In this document: piece after piece, positions 1 through 5,904 of the stretch
How the letters are laid out: every line of letters begins with the position of its first letter
How positions within the stretch are numbered: position 1 is the stretch's first letter
Source of the DNA: an uncultured Clostridia bacterium
Lineage (GTDB): Bacteria > Bacillota_A > Clostridia > Christensenellales > Aristaeellaceae
Assembly (NCBI GenBank): GCA_947165745.1
Contig: CAMVBO010000060.1
Span: forward strand, 1-8,099
Direction of reading: 5' to 3'
Length of the DNA: 8,099 nucleotides
The notes under the pieces: model-generated
The model's database searches: none
Told to the model about the DNA's origin: nothing
Seen by the model: only the letters and a program-made list of their open reading frames with translations
Translations under genes and position numbers: made by a program

Positions 1-1
1 C

Positions 2-37
2 AGCGCGTGGCTGCTGGATAAGAAGGTCAATCTTTAA
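2..37 (+). CDS. C-terminal end of an unidentified upstream gene (partial)
   Basis: Reading from base 2 gives 11 sense codons, SAWLLDKKVNL, followed by TAA at 35-37. The other forward frames are not clearly better, but this one ends just before the repeat element and reads like an ordinary soluble C-terminus. Too little remains to name a family. It is the only trace of a gene before uvrC. About 170 bases, mostly repeat element, separate its stop from the uvrC start, so tight co-transcription with uvrC is not obvious. Confidence 0.4.
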   Translation, partial: SAWLLDKKVNL

Positions 38-54
38 ACCCTGAGTCGTTTGTA

Positions 55-180
55 ATCGAGGCAATAGGCAATAGGCAAAAGGCAATAGGAATGGTGGCTG
101 CCGCCATTCCTGTCGCAACGCTCAGGGCAAAACTGCGGCAGCAGCTGTCCCTATTGCCTATTCCCTATTGCCTTATCGAG
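55..180. repeat. Heptad-built inverted-repeat element, copy 1
   Basis: The left arm (61-88) is four 7-base units: GCAATAG, GCAATAG, GCAAAAG, GCAATAG. The right arm (151-171) is three units in inverse orientation: CTATTGC, CTATTCC, CTATTGC. The arms can pair into a long stem. The core between them has its own hairpin, GGAATGG (88-94) with CCATTCC (104-110), and the word CTGTCGC (110-116). The sequence ATCGAG occurs on both sides (55-60 and 175-180) and could be a target-site duplication. No open reading frame of note lies inside. It fills the gap before uvrC and resembles the element at 4302-4387. Confidence 0.75.
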
Positions 181-206
181 CCCGGACGGATGGTTTAGGA
201 GGTCCA

Positions 207-2072
207 ATGACCGATATTCAAAGAAGGCCCTGGAACGGCGCGCGCATGTCGCCGGAGCTGGAGTTCAAGATCAAAAGCCTGCCGGATTCGCCGGGCTGCT
301 ACCTGATGAAGTCCGGGGGCGTCAGCCAGTACTTCCACTGGTCCGCCCAGCACACCCCGAAGGTGCGGGCGATGGTGGAGAAGATCGACGATTTCGACAT
401 CATGCTGGTAGACAATGAGCTGGAGGCCTTCACGCTGGAGTGCAACCTGATCAAGCTGCACATGCCCCACTACAACATCCTGCTGAAGGACGACAAGGCC
501 TATCCCTACATCCGCGTGGACCTGCGGGAGGACTTCCCCCGGGTGGACCTGGCCCGCCGCCAGGAGCGGGACGGCGCCCGCTATTTCGGCCCCTACCAGG
601 GGGCCACCGTGGTGCGGGAGGTGCTGGACGTGGTGCGCATGGTGTTCCCGATCCGGGTGTGCAAAAGGGCGCTGAACCCGGATAAGCCCCTGCGGCCCTG
701 CGTGCACCACCAGGTGGGCCAGTGCCCCGCCCCCTGCGCCGGGCTGATCTCCGGGGAGGACTACCGCCAGACCATTTTGAAGGTCATCGACTTCCTGAAC
801 GGGAAGTACGCGCCGGTGCTGGACGAGATGAAGGAGCGGATGATGGAGGCCTCGAAGGCCATGAACTACGAGCGCGCCGCCCTCTACCGGGACCGCATCC
901 GCGCCGTGGAGGCCGTGATGCAGAAGCAGAAGGCCATCTCCACCGCCCAGACCGACCAGGACATCATCGCCGTGCTGCCCCACGACGCCGACGCCATGGT
1001 GCAGCTGATGTTCGTGCGCTCCGGGCGGATGATCGGCTCCGAGCGATTCACGCTGGAAGGGGCCGCAGACGAGCCCCAGGGCGAGATCCTGACCCAATTC
1101 ATGCTGCAATACTACGGCCCGGAGATCACCCCGCCCCGGGAGATATTGCTCTCGGCCACCCCGCCGGAGCACGACGTGATCGAGCAGCTGCTGTCCGAGC
1201 AGCACGGCGCGCGCACCTACATCCTCACGCCCCGTCGGGGCGAGAAGCTGAAGCTGGTGCGCATGGCGCTCAAAAACCTGAAGGACGAGGCGAAAAAGCT
1301 GGACCGCCGGAACGCGAACAGCCGCGCGCGGACCATCGGCGCGCTGGAGGAGCTGCAGGCGGTTCTGAACCTGCCCGCGCTGCCCCGGCGCATCGAGGGC
1401 TACGACATCTCCAACACCCAGGGCGCCCAGAGCGTGGCCAGCGAGGTGGTCATGGTGGACGGCGTCAGCGCCAACAAGGAGTATCGCCACTACCGCATCA
1501 AGACCGTCGAGGGCGCCAACGACTTCGCCAGCATGTACGAGGTCATCACCCGGCGGCTTTCCCACGGGCTGGATGAGATGGAGGCGCGCAAGGCCGCCGG
1601 GCTGGACCCCCAGGGCGGCAAGTTCTCCTGGCTGCCCGACCTCATTCTGGTGGACGGTGGGCGGGGCCAGCTGGCCGCGGCCATGGAGGCCATGGAAGGC
1701 CAGGGGCTGAACATCCCGATGATCGGCCTGGCCAAGCGCATCGAGGAGATCGTGCTGCCCGGCCAGGAGGAGAGCGTGCTGCTGGACCGACACTCCCCCG
1801 CGCTGCACCTGATTCAGCGGGTGCGCGACGAGAGCCACCGCTTCGCCATCATCCACCACCGCACCCTGCGGGGCCGCGCCTCCATCGCCTCCCGGCTGGA
1901 CGGCATCCCCGGCGTGGGCGAAAAGCGGCGCAAGGCGATCCTCAAGCACTTCAAGACCGTGGAGGCGCTGCGCGCCGCCAGTCTGGATGAGATCAAGGCG
2001 GTCCCGGGCATGCCGGAGAAGGTGGCCGAGTCCGTGTACAACTTCATGCGGCAGGACGAAAAGGGCGGCTGA
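207..2072 (+). CDS. uvrC: Excinuclease ABC subunit C with a gap in the GIY-YIG domain
   Basis: UvrC makes the two incisions around a lesion held by UvrA/UvrB in nucleotide excision repair. The ATG at 207 (621 aa) is chosen because AGGAGG lies at 197-202; an upstream in-frame ATG at 168 falls inside the repeat element. Visible parts: SLPDSPGCYLMK (24-35) and LECNLIK..HYN (77-90) of the GIY-YIG nuclease; four cysteines C152, C165, C173, C177 expected to bind an Fe-S cluster; a UVR (UvrB-binding) motif around 195-232; an RNase H-like 5'-incision domain with D400 (YDISNTQG), D483 (VDGGRGQL) and H544 (DESHRFA); and tandem helix-hairpin-helix motifs at about 563-615. Oddity: MKSGG runs straight into VSQYFH, so the usual segment with YVGKAKxLKNR, about 14 residues, is absent. 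The reading frame is kept. Identity is certain; full activity is doubtful. Confidence 0.95.
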   Translation: MTDIQRRPWNGARMSPELEFKIKSLPDSPGCYLMKSGGVSQYFHWSAQHTPKVRAMVEKIDDFDIMLVDNELEAFTLECNLIKLHMPHYNILLKDDKAYPYIRVDLREDFPRVDLARRQERDGARYFGPYQGATVVREVLDVVRMVFPIRVCKRALNPDKPLRPCVHHQVGQCPAPCAGLISGEDYRQTILKVIDFLNGKYAPVLDEMKERMMEASKAMNYERAALYRDRIRAVEAVMQKQKAISTAQTDQDIIAVLPHDADAMVQLMFVRSGRMIGSERFTLEGAADEPQGEILTQFMLQYYGPEITPPREILLSATPPEHDVIEQLLSEQHGARTYILTPRRGEKLKLVRMALKNLKDEAKKLDRRNANSRARTIGALEELQAVLNLPALPRRIEGYDISNTQGAQSVASEVVMVDGVSANKEYRHYRIKTVEGANDFASMYEVITRRLSHGLDEMEARKAAGLDPQGGKFSWLPDLILVDGGRGQLAAAMEAMEGQGLNIPMIGLAKRIEEIVLPGQEESVLLDRHSPALHLIQRVRDESHRFAIIHHRTLRGRASIASRLDGIPGVGEKRRKAILKHFKTVEALRAASLDEIKAVPGMPEKVAESVYNFMRQDEKGG

Positions 2073-2094
2073 CCGCGCCTTTACCCCACGTTCG

Positions 2095-2125
2095 TTGACA
2101 AACCCGGGCGAAAGTGGGAAAATAT
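2095..2125 (+). promoter_or_regulatory. Candidate sigma-A promoter downstream of uvrC
   Basis: A perfect TTGACA lies at 2095-2100, 22 bases after the uvrC stop. The best -10 is poor: AAATAT at 2120-2125, with a long 19-base spacer. If real, it would transcribe through the palindrome into the DUF559 remnant and pepV. The exact -35 box is the only strong part, so this may be chance. Confidence 0.25.
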
Positions 2126-2130
2126 GGGAA

Positions 2131-2304
2131 GGTGCCCCCCTCTCAGGCGCTGCGCGCCAGCTCTCCCCCTCACGGGGGCGAGCCACGGCTGCCGCGCGCC
2201 CCCCCTCGCCTCGCCCCGGGCGTACTGTCAAGGCAACCGCAATCCCCCTCGCCTCGCCCCCGTGAGGGGGAGAGGTGTCTGCGAAGCAGACGGAGAGGGG
2301 GCCC
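2131..2304. repeat. Large three-armed palindromic element upstream of DUF559
   Basis: A perfect 22-base inverted repeat pairs 2161-2182 (CTCTCCCCC..GGGGGCGAG) with 2253-2274. Outside it, each side carries a small hairpin: GGCGC/GCGCC with a 3-base loop at 2146-2158, and GTCTGC/GCAGAC with a GAA loop at 2277-2291. An outer stem closes the figure, GCCCCCCTCTC (2134-2144) with GAGAGGGGGC (2293-2302). The centre holds an exact 17-base direct repeat, CCCCCTCGCCTCGCCCC, at 2201-2217 and 2244-2260. The strand would fold into a cruciform or cloverleaf. It ends 28 bases before the DUF559 start. I see no protein-coding signal in it. Confidence 0.8.
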
Positions 2305-2331
2305 AAAATCTCACCGGAAAGGCGTGATACC

Positions 2332-2693
2332 ATGGCCTCCATCCCCCCGAAGGACGTGATGCTGGCCAACGCCCGTGCCCTGCGCAGAGCCATGACCCCA
2401 TGGGAGCGCAAACTATGGTACCGTTTTCTGCGCACTTACCCCGTGAAGTTCTACAAGCAGCAGATCATCGGCCCGTATATCGCCGATTTCTGCTGTCCCA
2501 GCGCCAGGCTGATCGTTGAGCTCGACGGCTCGCAGCATTCACGCCCGACGAACAGCCGGCAGACGCAAAGCGGAGCGCTGCCCTGCAGGCGCATGGCTAT
2601 GCCGTTCTCCGCTTCCCCAGCGTCGATATCGACCGGCGCTTCCGGGCCGCATGCGAGGCCATCGACCTGGCCGTCAAGCGCCGCATCCAATAA
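2332..2693 (+). pseudogene. DUF559 (Vsr-like endonuclease fold) protein, frameshifted
   Basis: The first part reads MASIPPKDVMLANARALRRAM, then TPWERKLWYRFLR, IGPYIADFCC and LIVELDGSQH, the signature of the small DUF559 family (PD-(D/E)XK/Vsr-like fold). The pattern D..E.DGxQH holds the predicted metal-binding residues. Right after DGSQH the frame breaks. The next frame continues with the family's C-terminal half (AHGYAVLRFPSVDIDRRF, then ACEAIDLAVKRRIQ) to TAA at 2691-2693. One missing base near 2538-2540 (CATTC where CATTTC is expected) explains it. Restored, the protein would be 120 aa, a normal family length. AAAGG at 2318-2322 is a plausible ribosome binding site. The function of DUF559 proteins is not established. 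The gene is flanked by a palindrome on one side and by pepV 18 bases downstream. Confidence 0.85.
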
Positions 2694-2711
2694 AACCAGG
2701 AGGTCACTCAC

Positions 2712-4142
2712 ATGGACTACACCAACCTTGACATAATCGTGGATTCCTACCGCGACGAGCTGATCGCGAACATCCGCAAGTGGATCGCCATTCCCTCGGT
2801 GCAGGGCGAGCCGGCGGGCGAAAACGCGCCCTTCGGTATGGAAGTGCGCCGGATGCTGGACACCGCCCTGGCGGACGCCAGGGCCTTCGGCTTCGAGACG
2901 CGCGACATCGACGGCTACGCCGGCGACATCCGCTACGGCTCCGGCCCACAGACCATGGGCATGCTGGCCCACCTGGACGTGGTACCCCTGGGCGACGGCT
3001 GGAAACACGACCCTCTGGCCGGGGAGATCGAGGACGGCAAAATCTATGGCCGAGGCACCACCGACGACAAGGGCCCGGCCCTGTGCGCGCTGTACGCCAT
3101 GCGCGCCGTGAAGGAAGCCGGCATCCCGCTCAAGGACGGCGTGCGGCTGATCCTGGGCTGCGATGAGGAGACGGGCATGAGCGACATGCGCCACTACGCC
3201 TCCAAGGTTAAGATGCCGGACTACGGCTTCTCCCCGGACGCGGAGTTCCCGGTGATCAACATCGAAAAGGGCGGCGTGAATATGCGCCTGTCGAAGGTCA
3301 CCGGCGGCGAAGACGGCGCGGCGCTCCCCGTGTACAGCCTGTACGCCGGCGAACGGCCCAACGTGGTGCCCGCCGAGGCGACGGCCGTCGTCGGGCTGAA
3401 CGGGCTGACCCTGAGCGCGCTGAACGAGCGGCTCTCCGCCATTGCCGCAAGGCATGAGAATTTCAACCTGAGGGCCGAGGCCGAAGGCGACGGCCGGGCA
3501 AAGATCACCGCCACCGGCGTAAACGCCCACGCCGCCATGCCCCAGCGGGGCGTGAACGCGGCGGGCATGCTGCTGATCGCCCTCGATGAGCTGGGCGCGG
3601 GCGGCGCGTCCATCCGCGCGGCCATCGCCATGCTGGCGGACGCCGTGGGCATGGAATACACCGGCGCGTCCCTGGGCATCGCCTGCGAGGACGAGCTGTC
3701 CGGCGCGCTGACCTGCAACCTGGGCATCCTGCGCTATGATTCCAGCGAGCTCTCCGCCCTGCTGGACATCCGCTATCCCCTGTGCGGCAGCGAGGAACTG
3801 ATGCTGGGCCAGGCGGCCAAGCGCGTCGCCCCCGCGGGGATGAGCGTCTGCTGCGCCTCCAGCCACACCCCGCTGCACGTGCCCGCCGACAGCAAGATCG
3901 TGCGGGGCCTGTTGAAGGTCTACCATGAAGTCACCGGCCTGCCCGCCTACACCATCGCCATCGGCGGCGGCACCTATTCCCGCATGATGCCCAACACCGT
4001 GGCCTTCGGCGTGTGCTTCCCCGGCGACATGGACGTGTGCCACATCGCCGACGAATATATCGACATCGAAAAGATGATGCTGGGCGTGAAGATCTTTGCC
4101 CACGCCATCGCCGAGATCGCGGGAGGACAAATCGAGGATTAG
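2712..4142 (+). CDS. pepV: PepV-type M20 dipeptidase
   Basis: This is a 476-aa cytoplasmic zinc dipeptidase of the M20 family, PepV/Sapep branch, whose members run about 460-475 aa and cleave dipeptides during peptide use. Metal and catalytic motifs appear in order: MLAHLDVVP (H87, D89), GRGTTDDKGP (bridging Asp, D118), DEETG (catalytic E152 and ligand E153), SPDAEFPV (D176), NAHAAMPQRG of the lid domain, and near the C-terminus IGGGTYSR and CHIADEY (H444, last metal ligand). The start is fixed by AGGAGGT at 2698-2704, seven bases before ATG. No key residue is missing. The true dipeptide preference cannot be read from sequence; a beta-Ala-Xaa or broad dipeptidase is equally possible. The TAG stop (4140-4142) is made by the TA target and the first base of the adjoining mobile element, so the native C-terminus may have differed slightly. 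Confidence 0.92.
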   Translation: MDYTNLDIIVDSYRDELIANIRKWIAIPSVQGEPAGENAPFGMEVRRMLDTALADARAFGFETRDIDGYAGDIRYGSGPQTMGMLAHLDVVPLGDGWKHDPLAGEIEDGKIYGRGTTDDKGPALCALYAMRAVKEAGIPLKDGVRLILGCDEETGMSDMRHYASKVKMPDYGFSPDAEFPVINIEKGGVNMRLSKVTGGEDGAALPVYSLYAGERPNVVPAEATAVVGLNGLTLSALNERLSAIAARHENFNLRAEAEGDGRAKITATGVNAHAAMPQRGVNAAGMLLIALDELGAGGASIRAAIAMLADAVGMEYTGASLGIACEDELSGALTCNLGILRYDSSELSALLDIRYPLCGSEELMLGQAAKRVAPAGMSVCCASSHTPLHVPADSKIVRGLLKVYHEVTGLPAYTIAIGGGTYSRMMPNTVAFGVCFPGDMDVCHIADEYIDIEKMMLGVKIFAHAIAEIAGGQIED

Positions 4143-4303
4143 AGCGTGTTTCTAAATTCCCCAAGATGCATTTTCGGCGTCTTGAACTGCATTTCTGCGT
4201 TGGTTTCCCTTGACTTAGCGCCACTAAGCCTGCGGAAAACCGCCTTGAAATGCAGCCCAATCCACTCGAAACTGCACATGTCTCATTTTAGAAACACACT
4301 CTA
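4140..4303. mobile_element. MITE-like element with TA target duplication
   Basis: Terminal inverted repeats are GAGCGTGTTTCTAAA (4142-4156) and TTTAGAAACACACTC (4287-4301), matching at 14 of 15 positions. TA flanks both ends (4140-4141, 4302-4303), the duplication typical of IS630/Tc1-mariner transposases. The 160-base body has no transposase. It folds on itself: CTGCATTT (4187-4194) with AAATGCAG (4248-4255), GGTTTCC (4202-4208) against GGAAAACC (4234-4241), and a central hairpin CTTAG-CGCCA-CTAAG (4214-4228). It is therefore non-autonomous and must have been moved in trans. Most of the 297-base gap between pepV and cmk is this element plus the heptad element that follows; bases 4388-4439 hold only the cmk leader. 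Confidence 0.75.
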
Positions 4304-4387
4304 GGGAGCAGGGGGCAGGAAATGCCGAAGAACGCGACAGCAACTATTCCTGCTCCCTACTCCCTATTTCCTACTCCCTACTCCCTA
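4302..4387. repeat. Heptad-built inverted-repeat element, copy 2
   Basis: The left arm is three 7-base units: TAGGGAG, CAGGGGG, CAGGAAA (4302-4322). The right side is six units in inverse orientation, arranged as two 21-base blocks: ATTCCTG, CTCCCTA, CTCCCTA (4346-4366), then TTTCCTA, CTCCCTA, CTCCCTA (4367-4387). The two blocks differ at two positions, so the right arm looks tandemly duplicated. The left arm pairs with the first block. The 23-base core contains GCGACAG (4334-4340), the complement of CTGTCGC seen in copy 1. It begins at the TA that ends the MITE-like element, so the two are fused end to end. Confidence 0.75.
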
Positions 4388-4439
4388 TAAATCTGTCCCC
4401 TCGCACATATCAACATGACAAGAGGAAGGAAGCATCCAT

Positions 4440-5144
4440 ATGTCTGAAAAGCCCTTTTCCATCGCCATTGACGGGCCCGCCGGCGCAGGCAAATCCACCA
4501 TGGCCAAGGCCCTGGCCAAAGAGCTGGGGGCCATGTACCTGGACACCGGGGCCATGTATCGGGCCTTCGCGCTATACATGCTGCGCAAAAACGCGGTGAA
4601 CAACCCCGCCGTCGTGGCCAAATCTGTGGAGGAAGTGGACATCGACGTGCGGTTTGTGGACGGCGTTCAGCGGCTCTACCTCTCCGGCGAGGACGTCACG
4701 ACGGCCATCCGCGAACCGGAGGTCTCCATGGCAGCCAGCACCGTGTCCGCCGTGCCCCAGGTGCGCGAGCGCATGGTGGCGCTGCAGCGCAAGATCGCCG
4801 AAGGGCAGAACGTGGTCATGGACGGCCGCGACATCGGCACCAAGGTGCTGCCCAACGCCACGCTGAAGATCTATCTCATCGCCTCCGCCGAGGAGCGCGC
4901 CCGCCGCCGCTGCCTGGAGCTGGAGGAGAAGGGCACGCCCGAGCCCTATGAACAGGTGCTCAAGGACATGATCCGCCGCGACTACCAGGACACCCACCGC
5001 GCCGCCTCTCCCCTGCAGCCCGCCGAGGACAGCGTCCATGTGGACTCCTCCCAACTCACCATCGACGAGACCGTGGCGCTGATCAAGAAGCTGGCCGTGG
5101 AAGCCATATCGGCGGCCGCTGATCGCCCAGAGCATGAAAGGTGA
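4440..5144 (+). CDS. cmk: Cytidylate kinase
   Basis: Cmk phosphorylates CMP and dCMP with ATP in the cytoplasm, feeding CTP/dCTP pools. The 234-aa length is normal. Motifs: P-loop GPAGAGKS (12-19), YLDTGAMYRA (33-42), DGRDIGT (128-134), and the CMP-binding/lid segment RRDYQDTHRAASPL (179-192) with D181, D184, R187 and S190. The purine-rich leader GAGGAAGGA (4422-4430) lies nine bases before ATG and supports this start. The last codons run to TGA at 5142-5144, four bases before the plsC start, so the two are probably translationally coupled. Nothing is missing. The conserved order cmk-plsC-ispH/rpsA supports the call. Confidence 0.97.
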   Translation: MSEKPFSIAIDGPAGAGKSTMAKALAKELGAMYLDTGAMYRAFALYMLRKNAVNNPAVVAKSVEEVDIDVRFVDGVQRLYLSGEDVTTAIREPEVSMAASTVSAVPQVRERMVALQRKIAEGQNVVMDGRDIGTKVLPNATLKIYLIASAEERARRRCLELEEKGTPEPYEQVLKDMIRRDYQDTHRAASPLQPAEDSVHVDSSQLTIDETVALIKKLAVEAISAAADRPEHER

Positions 5145-5148
5145 TACC

Positions 5149-5736
5149 ATGAACAAATGCTTCTACCGTTTTATGTGCGCCGTGATGCGGCCGTTCTACG
5201 CGCTGTTCTATCCGGCTCAGGTGGAGGGCGTGGAGAACATCCCCCGCGAGGGTGCCTTCATACTGTGCAGCAACCACTGCAGCAACCACGATCCCTTCTA
5301 TATCGCCATCCGCGAAAAGGAGCGCTACCTCCACTTCATGGCGAAGTCCAACCTGTTCAGGTGCAAGATCGTGGGCGCCTTTGTCAGCGCGCTGGGCGCA
5401 TTCTCGGTGGATCGGGGCAACAGCGACCTGGCCGCCATCCGCGTCGCCATGGCGCTGTTGAGGGAGGGCCACGGCCTGGCCATCTTTCCCCAGGGCACGC
5501 GCGTCAGGGACAACCACCCCGCCCCGATGCTGGAGGGCGTTTCCTTGATCGCCATGCGCGCGAACGCGCCGGTGATCCCCGTCTATATCGGCGGCCCCTA
5601 CCGGCTCTTCCGCAAGACCCAGCTCTCCTTCGGCCCGCCCGTGAGCTTCGAGGGCCTGCCCCGGCGGGTGGACAGCGACACGCTGGACAAGGCCACCCGT
5701 CGCATCGAAGCCGCCGTGTGGGGCCTCAAGAAGTGA
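5149..5736 (+). CDS. plsC: 1-acyl-sn-glycerol-3-phosphate acyltransferase
   Basis: PlsC acylates lysophosphatidic acid to phosphatidic acid at the membrane, a core step in phospholipid synthesis. The start at 5149 (195 aa) is preferred over ATG 5134 because AAAGGTG (5138-5143) sits just before it, overlapping the cmk stop; 5134 lies inside cmk without a site of its own. Acyltransferase motifs: NHCSNHDPF (H43 and D48 form HX4D), GAFSVDRG (83-90), FPQGTR (113-118), and PVIPVYI (141-147). Motif III has Gln where the textbook form is FPEGTR; relatives in Firmicutes are known to vary here. The N-terminus (about 5-22) is hydrophobic and probably membrane-contacting. Its place between cmk and ispH-rpsA is typical for Clostridia. 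Confidence 0.93.
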   Translation: MNKCFYRFMCAVMRPFYALFYPAQVEGVENIPREGAFILCSNHCSNHDPFYIAIREKERYLHFMAKSNLFRCKIVGAFVSALGAFSVDRGNSDLAAIRVAMALLREGHGLAIFPQGTRVRDNHPAPMLEGVSLIAMRANAPVIPVYIGGPYRLFRKTQLSFGPPVSFEGLPRRVDSDTLDKATRRIEAAVWGLKK

Positions 5737-5843
5737 AGTAAGCGCAGAAATCCTGTTAAAATTGTATTAATTCCAAAAAAGAGGCAGGAATTATAAACAA
5801 TTCGAGCGAAATAACACGGATAGCGTAAATAGTATATTTATGC

Positions 5844-5860
5844 GTATACTCTGTGTATAC
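5844..5860. promoter_or_regulatory. GTATAC palindrome and possible -10 before ispH-rpsA
   Basis: The 168-base gap between plsC and ispH is far more AT-rich than its surroundings, as expected for a promoter region. It holds a 6-5-6 inverted repeat, GTATAC-TCTGT-GTATAC. TATACT at 5845-5850 is a 5/6 match to a -10 box, and TATATT at 5833-5838 is another. No good TTGACA lies at the right distance. A second, weaker inverted repeat is TAATTCC (5768-5774) with GGAATTA (5787-5793). A promoter with an overlapping operator is plausible but unproven. Confidence 0.35.
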
Positions 5861-5878
5861 ATTGTATTTCGAGGCTCT

Positions 5879-5893
5879 GGAGGCGATTTGAGA
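5879..5893 (+). promoter_or_regulatory. ispH Shine-Dalgarno out of register with the IspH frame
   Basis: GGAGG (5879-5883) is followed four bases later by TTG (5888-5890), but that TTG is not in the IspH frame. In the IspH frame the codons from 5890 read E-I-A-R-V-V-L-A-R-H-A-G-F, a normal IspH beginning that lacks an initiator. Adding one G after TTG would give M-E-I-A-R. The first standard in-frame start is GTG 5905, 21 bases from this site. ATC at 5893 has good spacing but is a very rare start. Confidence 0.5.
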
Positions 5894-5904
5894 TCGCGCG
5901 CGTT

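Noticed and set aside
55..180. CRISPR array
   Set aside because: The repeats are only 7 bases, contiguous and without spacers, and occur in opposite orientations.
722..1576. 284-codon + strand frame inside uvrC
   Set aside because: It is a shifted frame of uvrC, rich in R, G, A, P and H, with no start signal.
2141..2182. Intrinsic terminator of uvrC
   Set aside because: The stems are strong but no T-run follows either arm; structure and symmetry fit a repeat element better.
195..2435. 746-codon open frame on the - strand across uvrC
   Set aside because: It is antisense to a clear uvrC frame, is rich in H, G, V, L, D and Q as mirrored GC3 codons are, shows no family motif, and runs through the palindrome.
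2451..4130. 559-codon open frame on the - strand across pepV
   Set aside because: It has the same low-complexity antisense character; pepV has all metal ligands and a perfect ribosome binding site on the + strand.
5134..5148. Alternative plsC start at ATG 5134
   Set aside because: It lies within cmk without its own ribosome binding site, whereas ATG 5149 has AAAGGTG at a suitable distance.
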